The notes under the pieces were generated by a model, which saw only the letters and a list, made by a program, of their open reading frames with translations, was not told the DNA's origin and made no database searches. The translations under genes were made by a program, and so were the position numbers. DNA of 64,000 nt from assembly GCF_900091465.1 (NCBI RefSeq), contig NZ_FMHV01000002.1:6014001-6078000 (forward strand). The letters run 5' to 3'. This document shows positions 37,944-50,743 of this stretch, piece after piece (the stretch's first letter is position 1; each line of letters starts with the position of its first letter). The DNA comes from Micromonospora rhizosphaerae. GTDB taxonomy: Bacteria > Actinomycetota > Actinomycetes > Mycobacteriales > Micromonosporaceae.

Positions 37944-38924
37944 TCAGACCACGAGCATGTCGGGCGTGACGGCCGCTTCCGTATCCGGGATGCCCAGGTC
38001 GCGGGCCCGCTTGTCGGCGAGCGCCAGCAGCCGGCGGATCCGGCCGGCGATGGCGTCCTTGGTCAGCGGCGGGTCGGCCAGCGCGCCCAGCTCCTCCAGC
38101 GAGGCCTGCCGGTGCTCCAGCCGCAGCCGGCCGGCCGAGGTGAGGTGGTGGGGCGCGTCGTCGGCGAGGATCTCCAGCGCGCGGGTCACCCGGGCCGCGG
38201 CGGCCACCGCGGCGCGGGCCGAGCGGCGCAGGTTGGCGTCGTCGAAGTTGGCCAGCCGGTTTGCGGTCGCCCGGACCTCGCGGCGGACCCGCCGCTCCTC
38301 CCAGGCCAGCACGCTGGAGTGGGCGCCGATCCGGGTCAGCAGCGCGGCGATCGCGTCGCCGTCCTTGACCACCACCCGGTCCACCCCGCGCACCTCGCGG
38401 TTCTTGGCGGTGATGCCGATCCGGCGGGCCGCGCCGACCAGGGCCAGCGCCGACTCCGGGCCGGGGCAGGTGATCTCCAGGGCGCTGGAGCGGCCCGGCT
38501 CGGTCAGCGAGCCGTGCGCCATGAACGCGCCCCGCCAGGCCGACACCGCGCAGCAGACGTTCGCGGCGACCACGTGCGGCGGCAGGCCACGCACCGGACG
38601 GCCGCGCACGTCCAGCAGGCCGGTCTGCCGGGCGAGCGCCTCGCCGTCCTTGACCACCCGCACGATGAAATGGCTGCCCTTGCGCAGGCCGCCCGACGCC
38701 AGCACGTGGATCTCGCTCGGGTAGCCGTAGACCTCGGCGATCTCCCGCCGGAGCCGCCGGGCCACCGCCCCGGTGTCCAGCTCGGCCTCCACCACCACGC
38801 GACCCGACACGATGTGCAGGCCGCCGGCGAAGCGCAGCAGGGCCGCCATCTCCGCCCGCCGACAGCAGGGCTTCGGCACGTCGACCCGACTCAGCTCGTC
38901 CTTGACCGCGGCCGTCATCGCCAT
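37944..38924 (-). CDS. whiA: WhiA sporulation/developmental regulator
   Basis: A 326-residue DNA-binding protein, a degenerate LAGLIDADG homing-endonuclease-like domain fused to a helix-turn-helix. It controls sporulation-septation genes in Streptomyces. Visible are the start [25 protein letters not shown], the LAGLIDADG-related [27 protein letters not shown] stretch, and the C-terminal HTH with [31 protein letters not shown]. Length is typical. It lies in the widespread rapZ-yvcK-whiA order, downstream of yvcK. Confidence 0.95.
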   Translation of the reverse strand: MAMTAAVKDELSRVDVPKPCCRRAEMAALLRFAGGLHIVSGRVVVEAELDTGAVARRLRREIAEVYGYPSEIHVLASGGLRKGSHFIVRVVKDGEALARQTGLLDVRGRPVRGLPPHVVAANVCCAVSAWRGAFMAHGSLTEPGRSSALEITCPGPESALALVGAARRIGITAKNREVRGVDRVVVKDGDAIAALLTRIGAHSSVLAWEERRVRREVRATANRLANFDDANLRRSARAAVAAAARVTRALEILADDAPHHLTSAGRLRLEHRQASLEELGALADPPLTKDAIAGRIRRLLALADKRARDLGIPDTEAAVTPDMLVV

Positions 38925-38947
38925 AGTGCGCCCCCTCACGGACCGGT

Positions 38948-38964
38948 ACCGGCGTGTCGCCGGT
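38948..38964 (-). terminator. Short hairpin between yvcK and whiA
   Basis: A perfect seven-base stem, ACCGGCG and its complement, around a three-base loop, lies in the 54-base gap after the yvcK stop and 24 bases before the whiA start. It may attenuate read-through or stabilise an mRNA end; small size keeps certainty low. Confidence 0.35.
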
Positions 38965-38978
38965 GATTACGTAGGTGC

Positions 38979-39968
38979 TTAACGATCGGCGCGCAGGACA
39001 GGCACCAGCGCGGCGCCCAGGGCGGCCGGATCATGACGGGGCGTGCCGTCGGTGACGGCGACGGGAGCGAGGACCAGCCGGGCACCCAGCGATTCTGCCG
39101 CACCTTCGACCGCTTCGGGGTCACCCACCGCCTTGGAGTCGGCCAGCACCATGTCCACCTTCAACTCGGGCAGATAGCGGTGCAGGGTGTCCAGATGGTC
39201 GGCCAGGGAGAGGCCGAGCGTCTCCTTTTCCGCCACCAGGTTGAGGGTGACCAGCCGCCGGGCCGGGCTGGCGACGATCGCGTGCGCCAGCCCCGGCACC
39301 AGCAGGTGCGGCAGCACGCTGGTGTACCAGCTACCGGGCCCGAAGATCAGCCAGTCCGCGTCGGCCACCGCGGCCACCGCCTCGGCGCAGGCCACCGGCG
39401 CGGCGGGGGTGAGCCGCAGCGACTCCACCTGCCCGGCGCTGACCGCGACCTGGTGCTGGCCGCGTACGGTGCGGACCTCCTCGGGGTGGTCAGCGTCGGC
39501 ACCGCGGACCCGGGCCTCGATGCCCACCGGCTGCCGGGACATCGGCAGCACCCGGCCGACCGCGCCGAGCATCGCGCCGGCGTGGTCGAGCGCGGCCACC
39601 GGGTCGCCGAGCAGCTCCATCAGGCCGCAGAGCACCAGGTTGCCGACCGCGTGCCCGGCCAGCGGGTCCGCCCCGCTCCCCGCGCCGGTGCCCGCCTTGC
39701 CGACGGCCGCGAAGCGGTGCTGGAACAGCCCGGCGCTGCGTCGGGTGGCCGGATGGTCGCCGGCCAGCGCGACCAGGGCCTGCCGCAGGTCGCCCGGGGG
39801 CAGCCCGCCCCGCTCGGCGCGCAGCCGGCCGCTCGATCCGCCGTCGTCGCCGACGGTGACCACCGCGGTGATGTCGAGGTCGAGCTCCGGTACGCAGTGC
39901 CGCAGTGCCCGCAGGGACGCGGAGAGGCCGTGCCCGCCGCCGAAGGCGACCACCTTCGTCTGGGTCAT
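38979..39968 (-). CDS. yvcK: YvcK/CofD-like gluconeogenesis factor
   Basis: A 329-residue protein of the UPF0052/YvcK family, which binds UDP-sugars and is needed for growth on gluconeogenic carbon and for cell shape in other bacteria. It opens with VVAFGGGHGLSASLRALR and continues VVTVGDDGGSSGRLRAERGGLPPGDLRQALVAL, both family signatures, and has the LIFGPGSWYTSVLPHLLVPG block. The ATG overlaps the rapZ stop (ATGA). The link to carbon control suits its place between glycolytic genes and rapZ, but nothing here proves regulation. Confidence 0.93.
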   Translation of the reverse strand: MTQTKVVAFGGGHGLSASLRALRHCVPELDLDITAVVTVGDDGGSSGRLRAERGGLPPGDLRQALVALAGDHPATRRSAGLFQHRFAAVGKAGTGAGSGADPLAGHAVGNLVLCGLMELLGDPVAALDHAGAMLGAVGRVLPMSRQPVGIEARVRGADADHPEEVRTVRGQHQVAVSAGQVESLRLTPAAPVACAEAVAAVADADWLIFGPGSWYTSVLPHLLVPGLAHAIVASPARRLVTLNLVAEKETLGLSLADHLDTLHRYLPELKVDMVLADSKAVGDPEAVEGAAESLGARLVLAPVAVTDGTPRHDPAALGAALVPVLRADR

Positions 39969-40909
39969 TCCCGCCCCAGGTCCCGGTGCTGGGCGTTGGC
40001 GGCGATGCCGGACTGGCGCAGCCGGGCGGCCAGCTCCTCGGCGATCGCGACGCTGCGGTGCTTGCCGCCGGTGCAGCCGACGGCGACGGTCAGGTAGCGC
40101 TTGCCCTCACGTTCGAACCCGGCGGTGGTGGCGTTGACCAGGTCGGCGTACCCGGCCACGAAGGCGTCCGCGCCCTCCTGGCCCAGCACGTACGAGCTGA
40201 CCGCCTCCTCCCGGCCCGTGTGCTCGCGCAGTTCGGGCACCCAGTACGGATTGGGCAGGAACCGGGCGTCCATCACGAAGTCGGCGTCCGGCGGCAGGCC
40301 GTACTTGAAGCCGAAGGAGATCACCGTGATCCGCAGCCGGCGGGAGTCCTCGCCGCCGAAGAGCTCCTCCACCCGGCGGCGGAGCTGGTTGACGTTGAGG
40401 TGGCTGGTGTCGATGATCACGTCCGCCTGGTCCCGGGCCTCCTCCAGCAGGGCGCGCTCGACGGCGATGCCGTCGGCGAGCCGCCCCTCGCCCTGCAGTG
40501 GGTGCGAGCGGCGGACGCTCTCGAACCGGCGGATCAGCACCTCGTCGTCCGCGTCGACGAAGACCACCCGGGGAGAGAACCCGCGGTCCTTCAGCTCCCG
40601 GATCGCCCCCGCGAGATCGGTGGAAAAGGCGCGCGACCGGACATCCAGCACCATCGCCGTACGCCGGGCCGCGCCGCCGGCCTTGAACGCCAGCTCCGCC
40701 ATGTCGAGCATCAACGCCTGCGGCAGGTTGTCGACCACGTAGTAGCCGACGTTCTCCAGCGCCCGGGCCACCGTGCTGCGACCGCCGCCGGAGAGGCCGG
40801 TGACCACCACCAGGCTGGTCTCCGCCTCGGTCGGCGCGGGCTGCCCCAGCGCCGTCTCCGCCGGCGTGTCGGCCAGCACCTGCTCCTCCGCCGTCCGCGC
40901 CTCGCTCAC
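39965..40909 (-). CDS. rapZ: RNase adapter RapZ / nucleotide-binding protein
   Basis: A 314-residue RapZ/YvcJ protein with an N-terminal P-loop ATPase domain and a C-terminal domain. The P-loop is GLSGGGRSTVARAL; Arg in place of the usual Walker Lys also occurs in actinobacterial members. VFVDADDEVLIRRFESVRRSHPL and VAVGCTGGKHRSVAIAEELAARL are the later signatures. RapZ directs RNase E to a small RNA in E. coli; the actinobacterial role is less sure. About 32 acidic/polar residues precede the P-loop domain. Its upstream region is shared with the divergent recQ, 250 bases. Confidence 0.94.
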   Translation of the reverse strand: MSEARTAEEQVLADTPAETALGQPAPTEAETSLVVVTGLSGGGRSTVARALENVGYYVVDNLPQALMLDMAELAFKAGGAARRTAMVLDVRSRAFSTDLAGAIRELKDRGFSPRVVFVDADDEVLIRRFESVRRSHPLQGEGRLADGIAVERALLEEARDQADVIIDTSHLNVNQLRRRVEELFGGEDSRRLRITVISFGFKYGLPPDADFVMDARFLPNPYWVPELREHTGREEAVSSYVLGQEGADAFVAGYADLVNATTAGFEREGKRYLTVAVGCTGGKHRSVAIAEELAARLRQSGIAANAQHRDLGRE

Positions 40910-41159
40910 CCGCTACCCCCAAGCCGTGGCGCCGCGGCCATTCGGCCGCGCGTGGTCAATCAGCGACTTTAACCGTTGGGACCCCGCCCGGGATTCCACG
41001 GGTGACGACGGGAACACCGGCATGTCCGGTTTCGGGGCCGCCGTACCACCCGGCGGGGCCGGGGCGCGCCTTCCTCCGGGCCCTGGCCGTGCCGCCGCGA
41101 CGCCCTTCAACGGCGGTTCGTCCGATCAGGGTGTCGGGGTCGGTTCGTAGGATGCGCCA

Positions 41160-43004
41160 ATGGTCTCCCCCACCGATCTGCGGACCGAGGACGCGCTGCG
41201 GGTGCTCCGGCGGGTGTTCGGCTACGACGCCTTCCGGGGCTTCCAGCGGGAGGTCGTCGACCACGTGGTGGCCGGCGGCGACGCGCTGGTGCTGATGCCG
41301 ACCGGTGGCGGCAAGTCGCTCTGCTACCAGATTCCCGCGCTGGTCCGGGACGGCGTGGCGGTCGTCGTCTCGCCGCTGATCGCCCTGATGCAGGACCAGG
41401 TCGACGCCCTGACCGCGGTCGGCGTGCGGGCCGGCTTCCTCAACTCGACCCAGGATCCGGACGCCCGGCGCCGGGTCGAGGCGGCTTTTCTCGCCGGCGA
41501 GCTGGACCTGCTCTACCTGGCTCCGGAGGCGCTGGCCGTCCGCTCCACCGTCGCGCTACTCGACCGCGGCACCATCGCGCTCTTCGCCATCGACGAGGCG
41601 CACTGCGTCTCCCAGTGGGGTCACGACTTCCGCCCCGACTACCTCAACCTGTCGATGCTGCACGAGCGGTGGCCCGGCGTACCGCGGATCGCGCTGACCG
41701 CGACCGCGACCAGCGCCACCCGCGCGGAGATCGCCACCCGGCTCAAGCTCACCGAGGCCCGGCACTTCGTGGCCAGCTTCGACCGGCCCAACATCCAGTA
41801 CCGGATCGTGCCCAAGCGGGAGCCGCGCAAGCAGCTGCTCGCCCTGCTGCGCGACGAGCACCCCGGCGACGCCGGCATCGTCTACTGCCTCTCCCGCGCC
41901 TCGGTGGAGAAGACGGCCGAGTTCCTGGTCCAGCAGGGCATCCCGGCGCTGCCCTACCACGCCGGCCTGGACGCGGCGACCCGCGCGGCCAACCAGCAGC
42001 GCTTCCTGCGCGAGGACGGCCTGGTCATGGTGGCCACGATCGCCTTCGGGATGGGCATCGACAAGCCCGACGTCCGCTTCGTCGCCCACCTCGACCTGCC
42101 CAAGTCGGTGGAGGGCTACTACCAGGAGACCGGCCGCGCCGGCCGGGACGGCCTGCCCTCCACCGCCTGGCTCGCCTACGGGCTCCAGGACGTGGTGCAG
42201 CAGCGGAAGATGATCGAGACGTCGGAGGGCGATCTGGCGCACCGCCGCAACCTCGCGACCCACCTGGACGCGATGCTGGCCCTCTGCGAGACGGTCCGCT
42301 GCCGCCGGGTCCAGCTGCTCGAATACTTCGGCGAGACGGCGACGACCGCGTGCGGCAACTGCGACACCTGCCTGAGCCCGCCCGAGTGCTGGGACGGCAC
42401 GGTCGCCGCGCAGAAGCTGCTCTCCACCGTCTTCCGGTTGGACCGGGAGCGCAACCAGCGGTTCGGCGCCGGGCACTGCATCGACATCCTGCTCGGCCGG
42501 CGGACCGACAAGATCACCCAGTACGGCCACGACTCGCTGACCGTCTTCGGCATCGGCACCGAGCTGCGCGAGGCCGAGTGGCGGGGCGTGGTCCGGCAGC
42601 TGCTCGCCGAGGGCCTGCTGGCCGTCGAGGGCGACTACGGCACGCTGGCGCTGACCGCGGCGAGCTCCGAGGTGCTGGGTCGGCGGCGCACCGTGACCAT
42701 GCGCCGCGAGCCGGAGCGGCCGGCGTCCGGCCGGGCGGCGAAGCCCCGGGGCGCTGCCACCATCGTCGCCGAGCTCTCCCCGGCCGCCGCTTCGGTCTTC
42801 GAGCGGTTGCGGGCGTGGCGGGCGACCACCGCGAAGGAGCAGGGGGTGCCGGCGTACGTGATCTTCCACGACGCCACCCTGCGCCAGATCGCCACCGACG
42901 CGCCGGCCTCGCTCGCCGAGCTGTCCCGGATCAACGGCGTCGGCGAGAACAAACTGGCCAGGCACGGCGAGCAGATTCTGACCGTGATCGCCGAGGAGCC
43001 CTGA
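41160..43004 (+). CDS. recQ: RecQ family ATP-dependent DNA helicase
   Basis: A 614-residue 3'-5' DNA helicase. Motif I is [16 protein letters not shown], motif [19 protein letters not shown], motif [14 protein letters not shown]. The RecQ-Ct zinc site is formed by Cys in CETVRCRRV and the CGNCDTC cluster, followed by a winged-helix stretch. The HRDC domain is at the end ([27 protein letters not shown]). It acts in recombinational repair. It sits in the opposite strand between uvrC and rapZ, genes that are adjacent in many actinobacteria. It is convergent with uvrC, with 25 bases between stops. Confidence 0.95.
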   Translation: MVSPTDLRTEDALRVLRRVFGYDAFRGFQREVVDHVVAGGDALVLMPTGGGKSLCYQIPALVRDGVAVVVSPLIALMQDQVDALTAVGVRAGFLNSTQDPDARRRVEAAFLAGELDLLYLAPEALAVRSTVALLDRGTIALFAIDEAHCVSQWGHDFRPDYLNLSMLHERWPGVPRIALTATATSATRAEIATRLKLTEARHFVASFDRPNIQYRIVPKREPRKQLLALLRDEHPGDAGIVYCLSRASVEKTAEFLVQQGIPALPYHAGLDAATRAANQQRFLREDGLVMVATIAFGMGIDKPDVRFVAHLDLPKSVEGYYQETGRAGRDGLPSTAWLAYGLQDVVQQRKMIETSEGDLAHRRNLATHLDAMLALCETVRCRRVQLLEYFGETATTACGNCDTCLSPPECWDGTVAAQKLLSTVFRLDRERNQRFGAGHCIDILLGRRTDKITQYGHDSLTVFGIGTELREAEWRGVVRQLLAEGLLAVEGDYGTLALTAASSEVLGRRRTVTMRREPERPASGRAAKPRGAATIVAELSPAAASVFERLRAWRATTAKEQGVPAYVIFHDATLRQIATDAPASLAELSRINGVGENKLARHGEQILTVIAEEP

Positions 43005-43029
43005 CCACCGCGGCCCGGCCACTCGGGGG

Positions 43030-44973
43030 TCAGTCGGTCGTCGGGGCCTTCGCCTCGCCGTCGTGCAGGGCGGCGAGGATCGCCTCCGCCGTCCGCTTCC
43101 CCACCCCGGGGACCTCGGTGATCTCCTCGACCGTCGCGGCCGAGAGCCGCTTGAGCGAGCCGAAGTGTCGCAGCAGCGCCTTGCGCCGCACCTCGCCCAG
43201 CCCGGGGATGTTGTCCAGCGCCGAGGCGGTCATCCGCTTGGACCGCCGCTGCCGGTGGAAGGTGATGGCGAACCGGTGGGCCTCGTCCCGGACCCGCTGC
43301 AGCAGGTAAAGCCCCTCGGAGGTGCGCGGCAGGATGACCGGGAACTCGTCGTCGGGCAGCCAGACCTCCTCCAGCCGCTTGGCCAGCCCGCACAGCGCCA
43401 CGTCGTCGATGCCCAGCTCGGCCAGGGCCTGCGCGGCCGCCGCGACCTGCGGCGCGCCGCCGTCGACCACCACCAGTTGCGGCGGGTACGCGAACTTGCG
43501 CGGCCGGCCGGTGGTGGGGTCGATGCCGGGCCGGTCCGGGTCGCTGGCGGTCTCGTCGCCGATCTCCCCGGTCTCGGCGCGGGCGTCGAGGTAGCGGGCG
43601 AAGCGCCGGCGCAGCACCTCCGACATCGCCGACAGGTCGTCGGTCGCGCCCCGGACGATGAACCGGCGGTATTCGCTCTTGCGCGGCAGCCCGTCCTCGA
43701 AGACCACCATGCTGGCGACCACGTCGGTGCCCTGGATCTGCGAGACGTCGAAGCACTCGATGCGCAGCGGCGAGGTACGCATGCCGAGCCCGTCGGCGAT
43801 CTCGTCGAGCGCCTTGCTGCGGGTGGTCAGGTCACCGGCCCGCTTGAGCTTGTGCCGGGCCAGCGCGTCCTTCGCGTTGCGCTCCACGGTCTCCAGCAGC
43901 GACTTCTTGTCGCCGCGCTGCGGCACCCGCAGCGACACCCGGCTGCCCCGGTGGGTGGCCAGCCAGTCCGCGAGGGCGTCGGCGTCGGTGGGCAGCGCGG
44001 GCACGAGCAGCTCCCGGGGCACGTCCGCCTCGCCCTGCTCGCCGCCGTAGACCTGGGTGCAGAAGTGGTGCACCAGGTCGCCCATGGTGAGGTCCTCGGT
44101 CTTCTCCACCACCCAGCCACGCTGGCCGCGAACCCGGCCGTCGCGGACGTGGAAGACCTGGACGGCCGCCTCCAGCGGGTCGTCGGCGAAGGCCACCACG
44201 TCGGCGTCGGTGCCGTCGCCGAGCACCACGGTCTGCTTCTCCATCGCCCGGCGCAGCGCCGCGATGTCGTCCCGCAGCCGGGCCGCCCGCTCGAACTCCA
44301 GCTGCTCGCTGGCCTCGATCATCTCCCGTTCGAGCTTGCGGACCATGGTGTCGGTGCGGCCGGCCATGAAGTCGCAGAAGCCGTTGACGGTCTCCCGGTG
44401 CTGCTCGGCGGAGACGCTGCCGACACAGGGCGCGGAGCACTTGCCGATGTAGCCCAGCAGGCACGGACGGCCGACCTGCCCGGCCCGCTTGAACACGCCG
44501 GACGAGCAGGTCCGCGCCGGGAAGACGCGGAGCAGCAGGTCGAGCGTCTCGCGGATGGCCCAGGCGTGCGAGTACGGCCCGAAGTAGCGCACTCCCTTGC
44601 GCTTGGCGCCCCGCATGACCTGCAGCCGCGGATACTCCTCGTCGAGGGTGACGGCCAGGTAGGGGTAGGACTTGTCGTCGCGGTAGCGGACGTTGAACCT
44701 CGGGTCGTACTGCTTGATCCAGGTGTATTCGAGCTGGAGCGCCTCGACCTCGGTGCCCACGGTGACCCAGTCGACCGACTCGGCGGTGGTGACCATCTGC
44801 TGGGTGCGCTGGTGCAGGCCCCAGAGGTCGGCGAAGTAGGAGTTGAGTCGGCTGCGCAGATTCTTCGCCTTGCCGACGTAGATCACCCGGCCGGTGCCGT
44901 CACGGAAGCGGTAGACCCCCGGCGACTCCGGGATGGTGCCGGGTGCCGGACGGTAGGTCGAGGGGTCAGCCAC
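43030..44973 (-). CDS. uvrC: UvrABC excinuclease subunit C
   Basis: A 647-residue nuclease that makes both incisions in nucleotide excision repair. The N-terminal GIY-YIG domain has [25 protein letters not shown]. The UVR motif is [25 protein letters not shown]. The RNase H-like C-domain has [34 protein letters not shown] and [13 protein letters not shown]. Two C-terminal helix-hairpin-helix repeats follow ([17 protein letters not shown] and [14 protein letters not shown]). GTG 44973 was chosen because homology starts at [12 protein letters not shown]. uvrA lies 1.4 kb upstream on the same strand. Confidence 0.96.
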   Translation of the reverse strand: MADPSTYRPAPGTIPESPGVYRFRDGTGRVIYVGKAKNLRSRLNSYFADLWGLHQRTQQMVTTAESVDWVTVGTEVEALQLEYTWIKQYDPRFNVRYRDDKSYPYLAVTLDEEYPRLQVMRGAKRKGVRYFGPYSHAWAIRETLDLLLRVFPARTCSSGVFKRAGQVGRPCLLGYIGKCSAPCVGSVSAEQHRETVNGFCDFMAGRTDTMVRKLEREMIEASEQLEFERAARLRDDIAALRRAMEKQTVVLGDGTDADVVAFADDPLEAAVQVFHVRDGRVRGQRGWVVEKTEDLTMGDLVHHFCTQVYGGEQGEADVPRELLVPALPTDADALADWLATHRGSRVSLRVPQRGDKKSLLETVERNAKDALARHKLKRAGDLTTRSKALDEIADGLGMRTSPLRIECFDVSQIQGTDVVASMVVFEDGLPRKSEYRRFIVRGATDDLSAMSEVLRRRFARYLDARAETGEIGDETASDPDRPGIDPTTGRPRKFAYPPQLVVVDGGAPQVAAAAQALAELGIDDVALCGLAKRLEEVWLPDDEFPVILPRTSEGLYLLQRVRDEAHRFAITFHRQRRSKRMTASALDNIPGLGEVRRKALLRHFGSLKRLSAATVEEITEVPGVGKRTAEAILAALHDGEAKAPTTD

Positions 44974-45032
44974 GCCAGCAAGCGTAGTCCCCACCCCCGA
45001 CACCACCCCGCCGCCGCGCGGTCGCCCCGACA

Positions 45033-45096
45033 CGTTGATCATGGAGTTGGCCGGCAGCCGGGGAGATCGACATCGCCGCCAACTCCATGATCAACG
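45033..45096. repeat. Inverted repeat, REP-like family, copy 1
   Basis: Perfect 19-base arms (CGTTGATCATGGAGTTGGC at 45033-45051 and its complement at 45078-45096) with a 26-base loop. It lies between the uvrC start and the end of the first Rieske gene, so it may end the latter's transcript. The arm shares GTTGATCATG-AGTT with the element at 63736-63793, which indicates a dispersed repeat family. Confidence 0.8.
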
Positions 45097-45113
45097 GGAG
45101 CTGGCTGGCCGGG

Positions 45114-45602
45114 TCAGGCGAGGGAGATCTGGTCGCCGGTGACCTTGATGTTCTTGGGGGCCAGGGGGCGAGTCGCGGGGCCCTGCTTCACCGAGCCGTC
45201 GGCGATGGAAAATTTGCTGTTGTGGCAGGTGCAGTTGATGGTGCCGCCGTCGACGTTCGACACCGGGCAACCCTGGTGGGTGCAGATCGGGTCGAAGCCC
45301 TTGAACTCACCCGGGTTCGGCTGGGTGATCACCACGCCCTTGCTGGCGAAGACCGCCCCGCCGCCGACCGGGATGTCCGTGGTGCGTGCCAGCGGGCCGG
45401 TGGTGTCCCGGTTGCCGCCCGCGGGGTCGCCGGCGCTGCTCACGCTCGGGCCACCGCTGGTCGGGGCCGTGCCACCGCCGGTCTCGCCCGCGTCACCGCC
45501 GCAGCCGGCCAGCACGACCGACGCCCCGACCGCGCCTACGCCCGCGAGCAGTGTCCGTCGCGTCTGCGTACCCGGTCCGGTCAGCACCTGATCGTCACTC
45601 AT
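45114..45602 (-). CDS. Rieske (2Fe-2S) lipoprotein 1
   Basis: A 162-residue exported Rieske protein. The N-terminus QTRRTLLAGVGAVGASVVLAGCGG has twin arginines (Tat export) and a lipobox LAGC, so a membrane-anchored outer protein is expected. A 45-residue Gly/Ser/Thr linker follows. The Rieske domain has CTHQGC and NCTCHNSKF: two Cys and two His bind the cluster and the other two cysteines form the usual disulfide. It is a high-potential type. Its redox partner is unknown. A close paralogue is encoded next to it; the two share most of the domain and differ mainly in the linker. Confidence 0.92.
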   Translation of the reverse strand: MSDDQVLTGPGTQTRRTLLAGVGAVGASVVLAGCGGDAGETGGGTAPTSGGPSVSSAGDPAGGNRDTTGPLARTTDIPVGGGAVFASKGVVITQPNPGEFKGFDPICTHQGCPVSNVDGGTINCTCHNSKFSIADGSVKQGPATRPLAPKNIKVTGDQISLA

Positions 45603-45767
45603 CTCCCGGCCTCTCTCTCGGCTGCCGCCGCCCCATCATGATCCGCGGCCACACTGCTGGACACGGATCACTGTGCCGCCCGGTTCATACGGTTGGGTCA
45701 CCGTATGGATATCGGAGCGGGCGGACCCGGCCGCCGCCGGGGTCCGCCCCGTCCGTGCCGTCCGGAA

Positions 45768-46211
45768 TCAGGCCAGGGAGATCTGGTCGCCGGTGACCTT
45801 GATCTCCTTGGCCGGGAGAGGCTTGGTGGCCGGGGGCGCCTTGACCGAGCCGTCGGCGATGGAGAACTTGCTGGCATGACAGGGGCAGTTGATGGTGCCG
45901 CCCTCGATGCTTGTGACCTTGCAGCCCTGGTGGGTGCAGATCGCGCTGAAGGCCTTGAATTCACCGGGCTTCGGCTGGGTGACCACGACATCCCGGTCGG
46001 CGAATATCTTGCCGCCACCGACCGGGATTTCGCCGGTCTTGGCCACGGGCTGGCCACTCTGAGCGGGGGACGTGGGGCCGGCGGCCGCGTGGCCGGAGTC
46101 GTCGCTGCCGCAGCCGGCCAGTACCGCCGCCGCGCCGACCGCGCCCGCACCGGCGAGCAGTGCCCGGCGGGTCTGGTTACCCGGTTCGGCGAGCACCTGA
46201 TCGTCACTCAT
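45768..46211 (-). CDS. Rieske (2Fe-2S) lipoprotein 2
   Basis: A 147-residue paralogue of the neighbouring Rieske lipoprotein. It has the same layout: MSDDQVLAEPGNQTRRALLAG start with twin Arg, lipobox LAGC, a shorter linker of about 30 residues, and a Rieske domain with CTHQGC and NCPCHASKF. The C-terminal ends of both proteins match (VTGDQISLA). The two genes are 165 bases apart on the same strand and probably arose by tandem duplication. ATG 46211 was chosen because the signal begins there as in the paralogue. Confidence 0.92.
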   Translation of the reverse strand: MSDDQVLAEPGNQTRRALLAGAGAVGAAAVLAGCGSDDSGHAAAGPTSPAQSGQPVAKTGEIPVGGGKIFADRDVVVTQPKPGEFKAFSAICTHQGCKVTSIEGGTINCPCHASKFSIADGSVKAPPATKPLPAKEIKVTGDQISLA

Positions 46212-46354
46212 GACGCCCCTCTCTGCCGCCGCGCCCGTCATGATCCGCGGTCACGTTCCTGCCACGGATCACCCTGCCAGAGATTTCACCCGCTTTGCGC
46301 GGATTCCGGCCGGCCGGGGCCGGCCACCTAACCGGGTACGCGGCCGCGAGGATG

Positions 46355-49297
<2,943 letters not shown>

Positions 49298-49696
49298 GGT
49301 GGGTGTACTCCCGGGTGAGTGAATCTGTCCGCTCCGGAGCGGCTCTGAGCGGTTTAGCGGGGCGCAGGAAAGACGCTCAGCAACTTTAGCCCCGAGGTAC
49401 GACAGTTTTCCGCGCCCGCCCATTCCCCCAGCTCAGGGCGGTCGGGCCGGCCGTGTCGCCGGGCGCCGTCCGACCGTCGGCGATGACCCGCCGCGTGGAG
49501 GCGTCCCCGACGACCGGGACGGTCGGTCGCACGCTTTGCTCTGCTGCAGCGGAGGCGACAGTGACGCGGCCTCGGTGTTGCACGGGCTGCAGCAGGGCAA
49601 AGCGGTCACCGCACACGGGCTCCGCCGCAGCCGCCCCGACCGCCCATACCAGGGGTGGGCAGGCAGCGGCAGGCTCCGCCGCATCCCCCGCCGTGG
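49298..49696. other. Intergenic region upstream of uvrA
   Basis: These 399 bases between the uvrA start and the rsgA stop hold no credible gene. They must contain the uvrA promoter, but I see no LexA-like GAAC-N4-GTTC site. The only clear structure is the long imperfect inverted repeat at 49533-49603, listed separately. Confidence 0.5.
49533..49603. repeat. Inverted repeat with GCTTTGCTCTGCTGCAG arms
   Basis: Two 17-base arms, GCTTTGCTCTGCTGCAG at 49533-49549 and its complement with one mismatch at 49587-49603, around a 37-base loop. It lies between rsgA's end and the uvrA upstream region. It could end the rsgA transcript or be a dispersed repeat; only one copy is in this window. Confidence 0.65.
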
Positions 49697-50743
49697 TCAG
49701 GGGCGGGCCGCGCGGCGCCGCCCGCCCCGCCAGCCGCCCCGCCGCTCGGCGGCCAGCCGCGCCTCCCGCCGCCCGGTCTCGAAGGCGATCTCCCGCTGGA
49801 GCCGGCGCCAGCTCTCCCAGCGCCGGGCGGTCAGCTCGCCGGTCGCCAGGGCCTCCCGGACCGCGCAACCGGGCTCCGCGTCGTGCGCGCAGTCGCCGTA
49901 CCGGCAGCCGGTGGCCAGCTCGGCGATGTCGGCGAACGCCCGGTCCAGCCCGACCGAGCCGTCGAGCAGACCGACGGCCCGGACGCCCGGGGTGTCCACC
50001 ACCGCACCGCCGCCGGGCACCGGGATCAGCGCCCGCCAGGTGGTGGTGTGCCGACCCTTGCCGTCGACCCGGCGGATCGCCTGGGTCGGCATGACCACCG
50101 CGCCCGCGAGGGCGTTGACCAGGCTCGACTTCCCGGCGCCAGAGGGCCCGAGCAGGCCGAGCGTGCGGCCGGGGGCCACGAAGGGGCGCAGCGGGTCGAG
50201 CCCGGCGCCGCGTTCGGCGCTGACCGCCAGCACCGGCACCCCGGGCGCGACGGCGGCGAGCTGCCGGGCGATCGCGGCCGGGTCGGCGGCCAGGTCGGAC
50301 TTGGTGAGGACGATCAGCGGCCGGGCCCCCGACTCGTGCACCAGGGAGAGCGCCCGCTCGACCCGGCCGACGTCCGGCTCGGGATGCACCGGCTCGACGA
50401 TCGCGGCGGCGTCCAGGTTGGCGGCGAGCACCTGGCCGCTGGCGTCCTTGCCGGCGGTGCGCCGAATCAGCGCGGTGCGTCGGGGCAGCACCGACTCGAC
50501 GGTCACCCGCCGGTCCGGCCAGGTGCCGACCAGCACCCAGTCGCCCGCGCAGGGCAGCGCGGTCAGGTCACGGGCGGCGGCGGCCAGCACCCCGCCGCCC
50601 AGGCTGGCGCGGACCGGGCCGTCCGCGCAGAGGACGGTGCAGACGCCGCGGTCGACCCGGGCCACCCGGCCCGGACGGTGGTCGCGTCGTACGTGTGCCG
50701 CCCGCTCGGCGTCCCAGCCGAGGGCGGTCAGATCGATGGTCAT
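49697..50743 (-). CDS. rsgA: Ribosome small-subunit-dependent GTPase A
   Basis: A 348-residue circularly permuted GTPase that checks 30S ribosome maturation. In the permuted order it has G4 LTKSDLA first, then G1 GPSGAGKSSLVNAL and G3 VDTPGVRA. The N-terminal OB-fold region is about 20-95. The C-terminal zinc site has Cys in GCRYGDCAHDAEPGCAV. The ending is basic and Arg/Gly-rich. ATG 50743 was chosen over ATG 50773, as homology begins at TIDLTALGWD. It lies upstream of the MDMPI gene on the opposite strand with 180 bases between starts. Confidence 0.93.
   Translation of the reverse strand: MTIDLTALGWDAERAAHVRRDHRPGRVARVDRGVCTVLCADGPVRASLGGGVLAAAARDLTALPCAGDWVLVGTWPDRRVTVESVLPRRTALIRRTAGKDASGQVLAANLDAAAIVEPVHPEPDVGRVERALSLVHESGARPLIVLTKSDLAADPAAIARQLAAVAPGVPVLAVSAERGAGLDPLRPFVAPGRTLGLLGPSGAGKSSLVNALAGAVVMPTQAIRRVDGKGRHTTTWRALIPVPGGGAVVDTPGVRAVGLLDGSVGLDRAFADIAELATGCRYGDCAHDAEPGCAVREALATGELTARRWESWRRLQREIAFETGRREARLAAERRGGWRGGRRRAARP

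Noticed and set aside
49298..49420. SOS (LexA) box before uvrA
   Set aside because: No GAAC-N4-GTTC or CGAAC-N4-GTTCG was found by eye.
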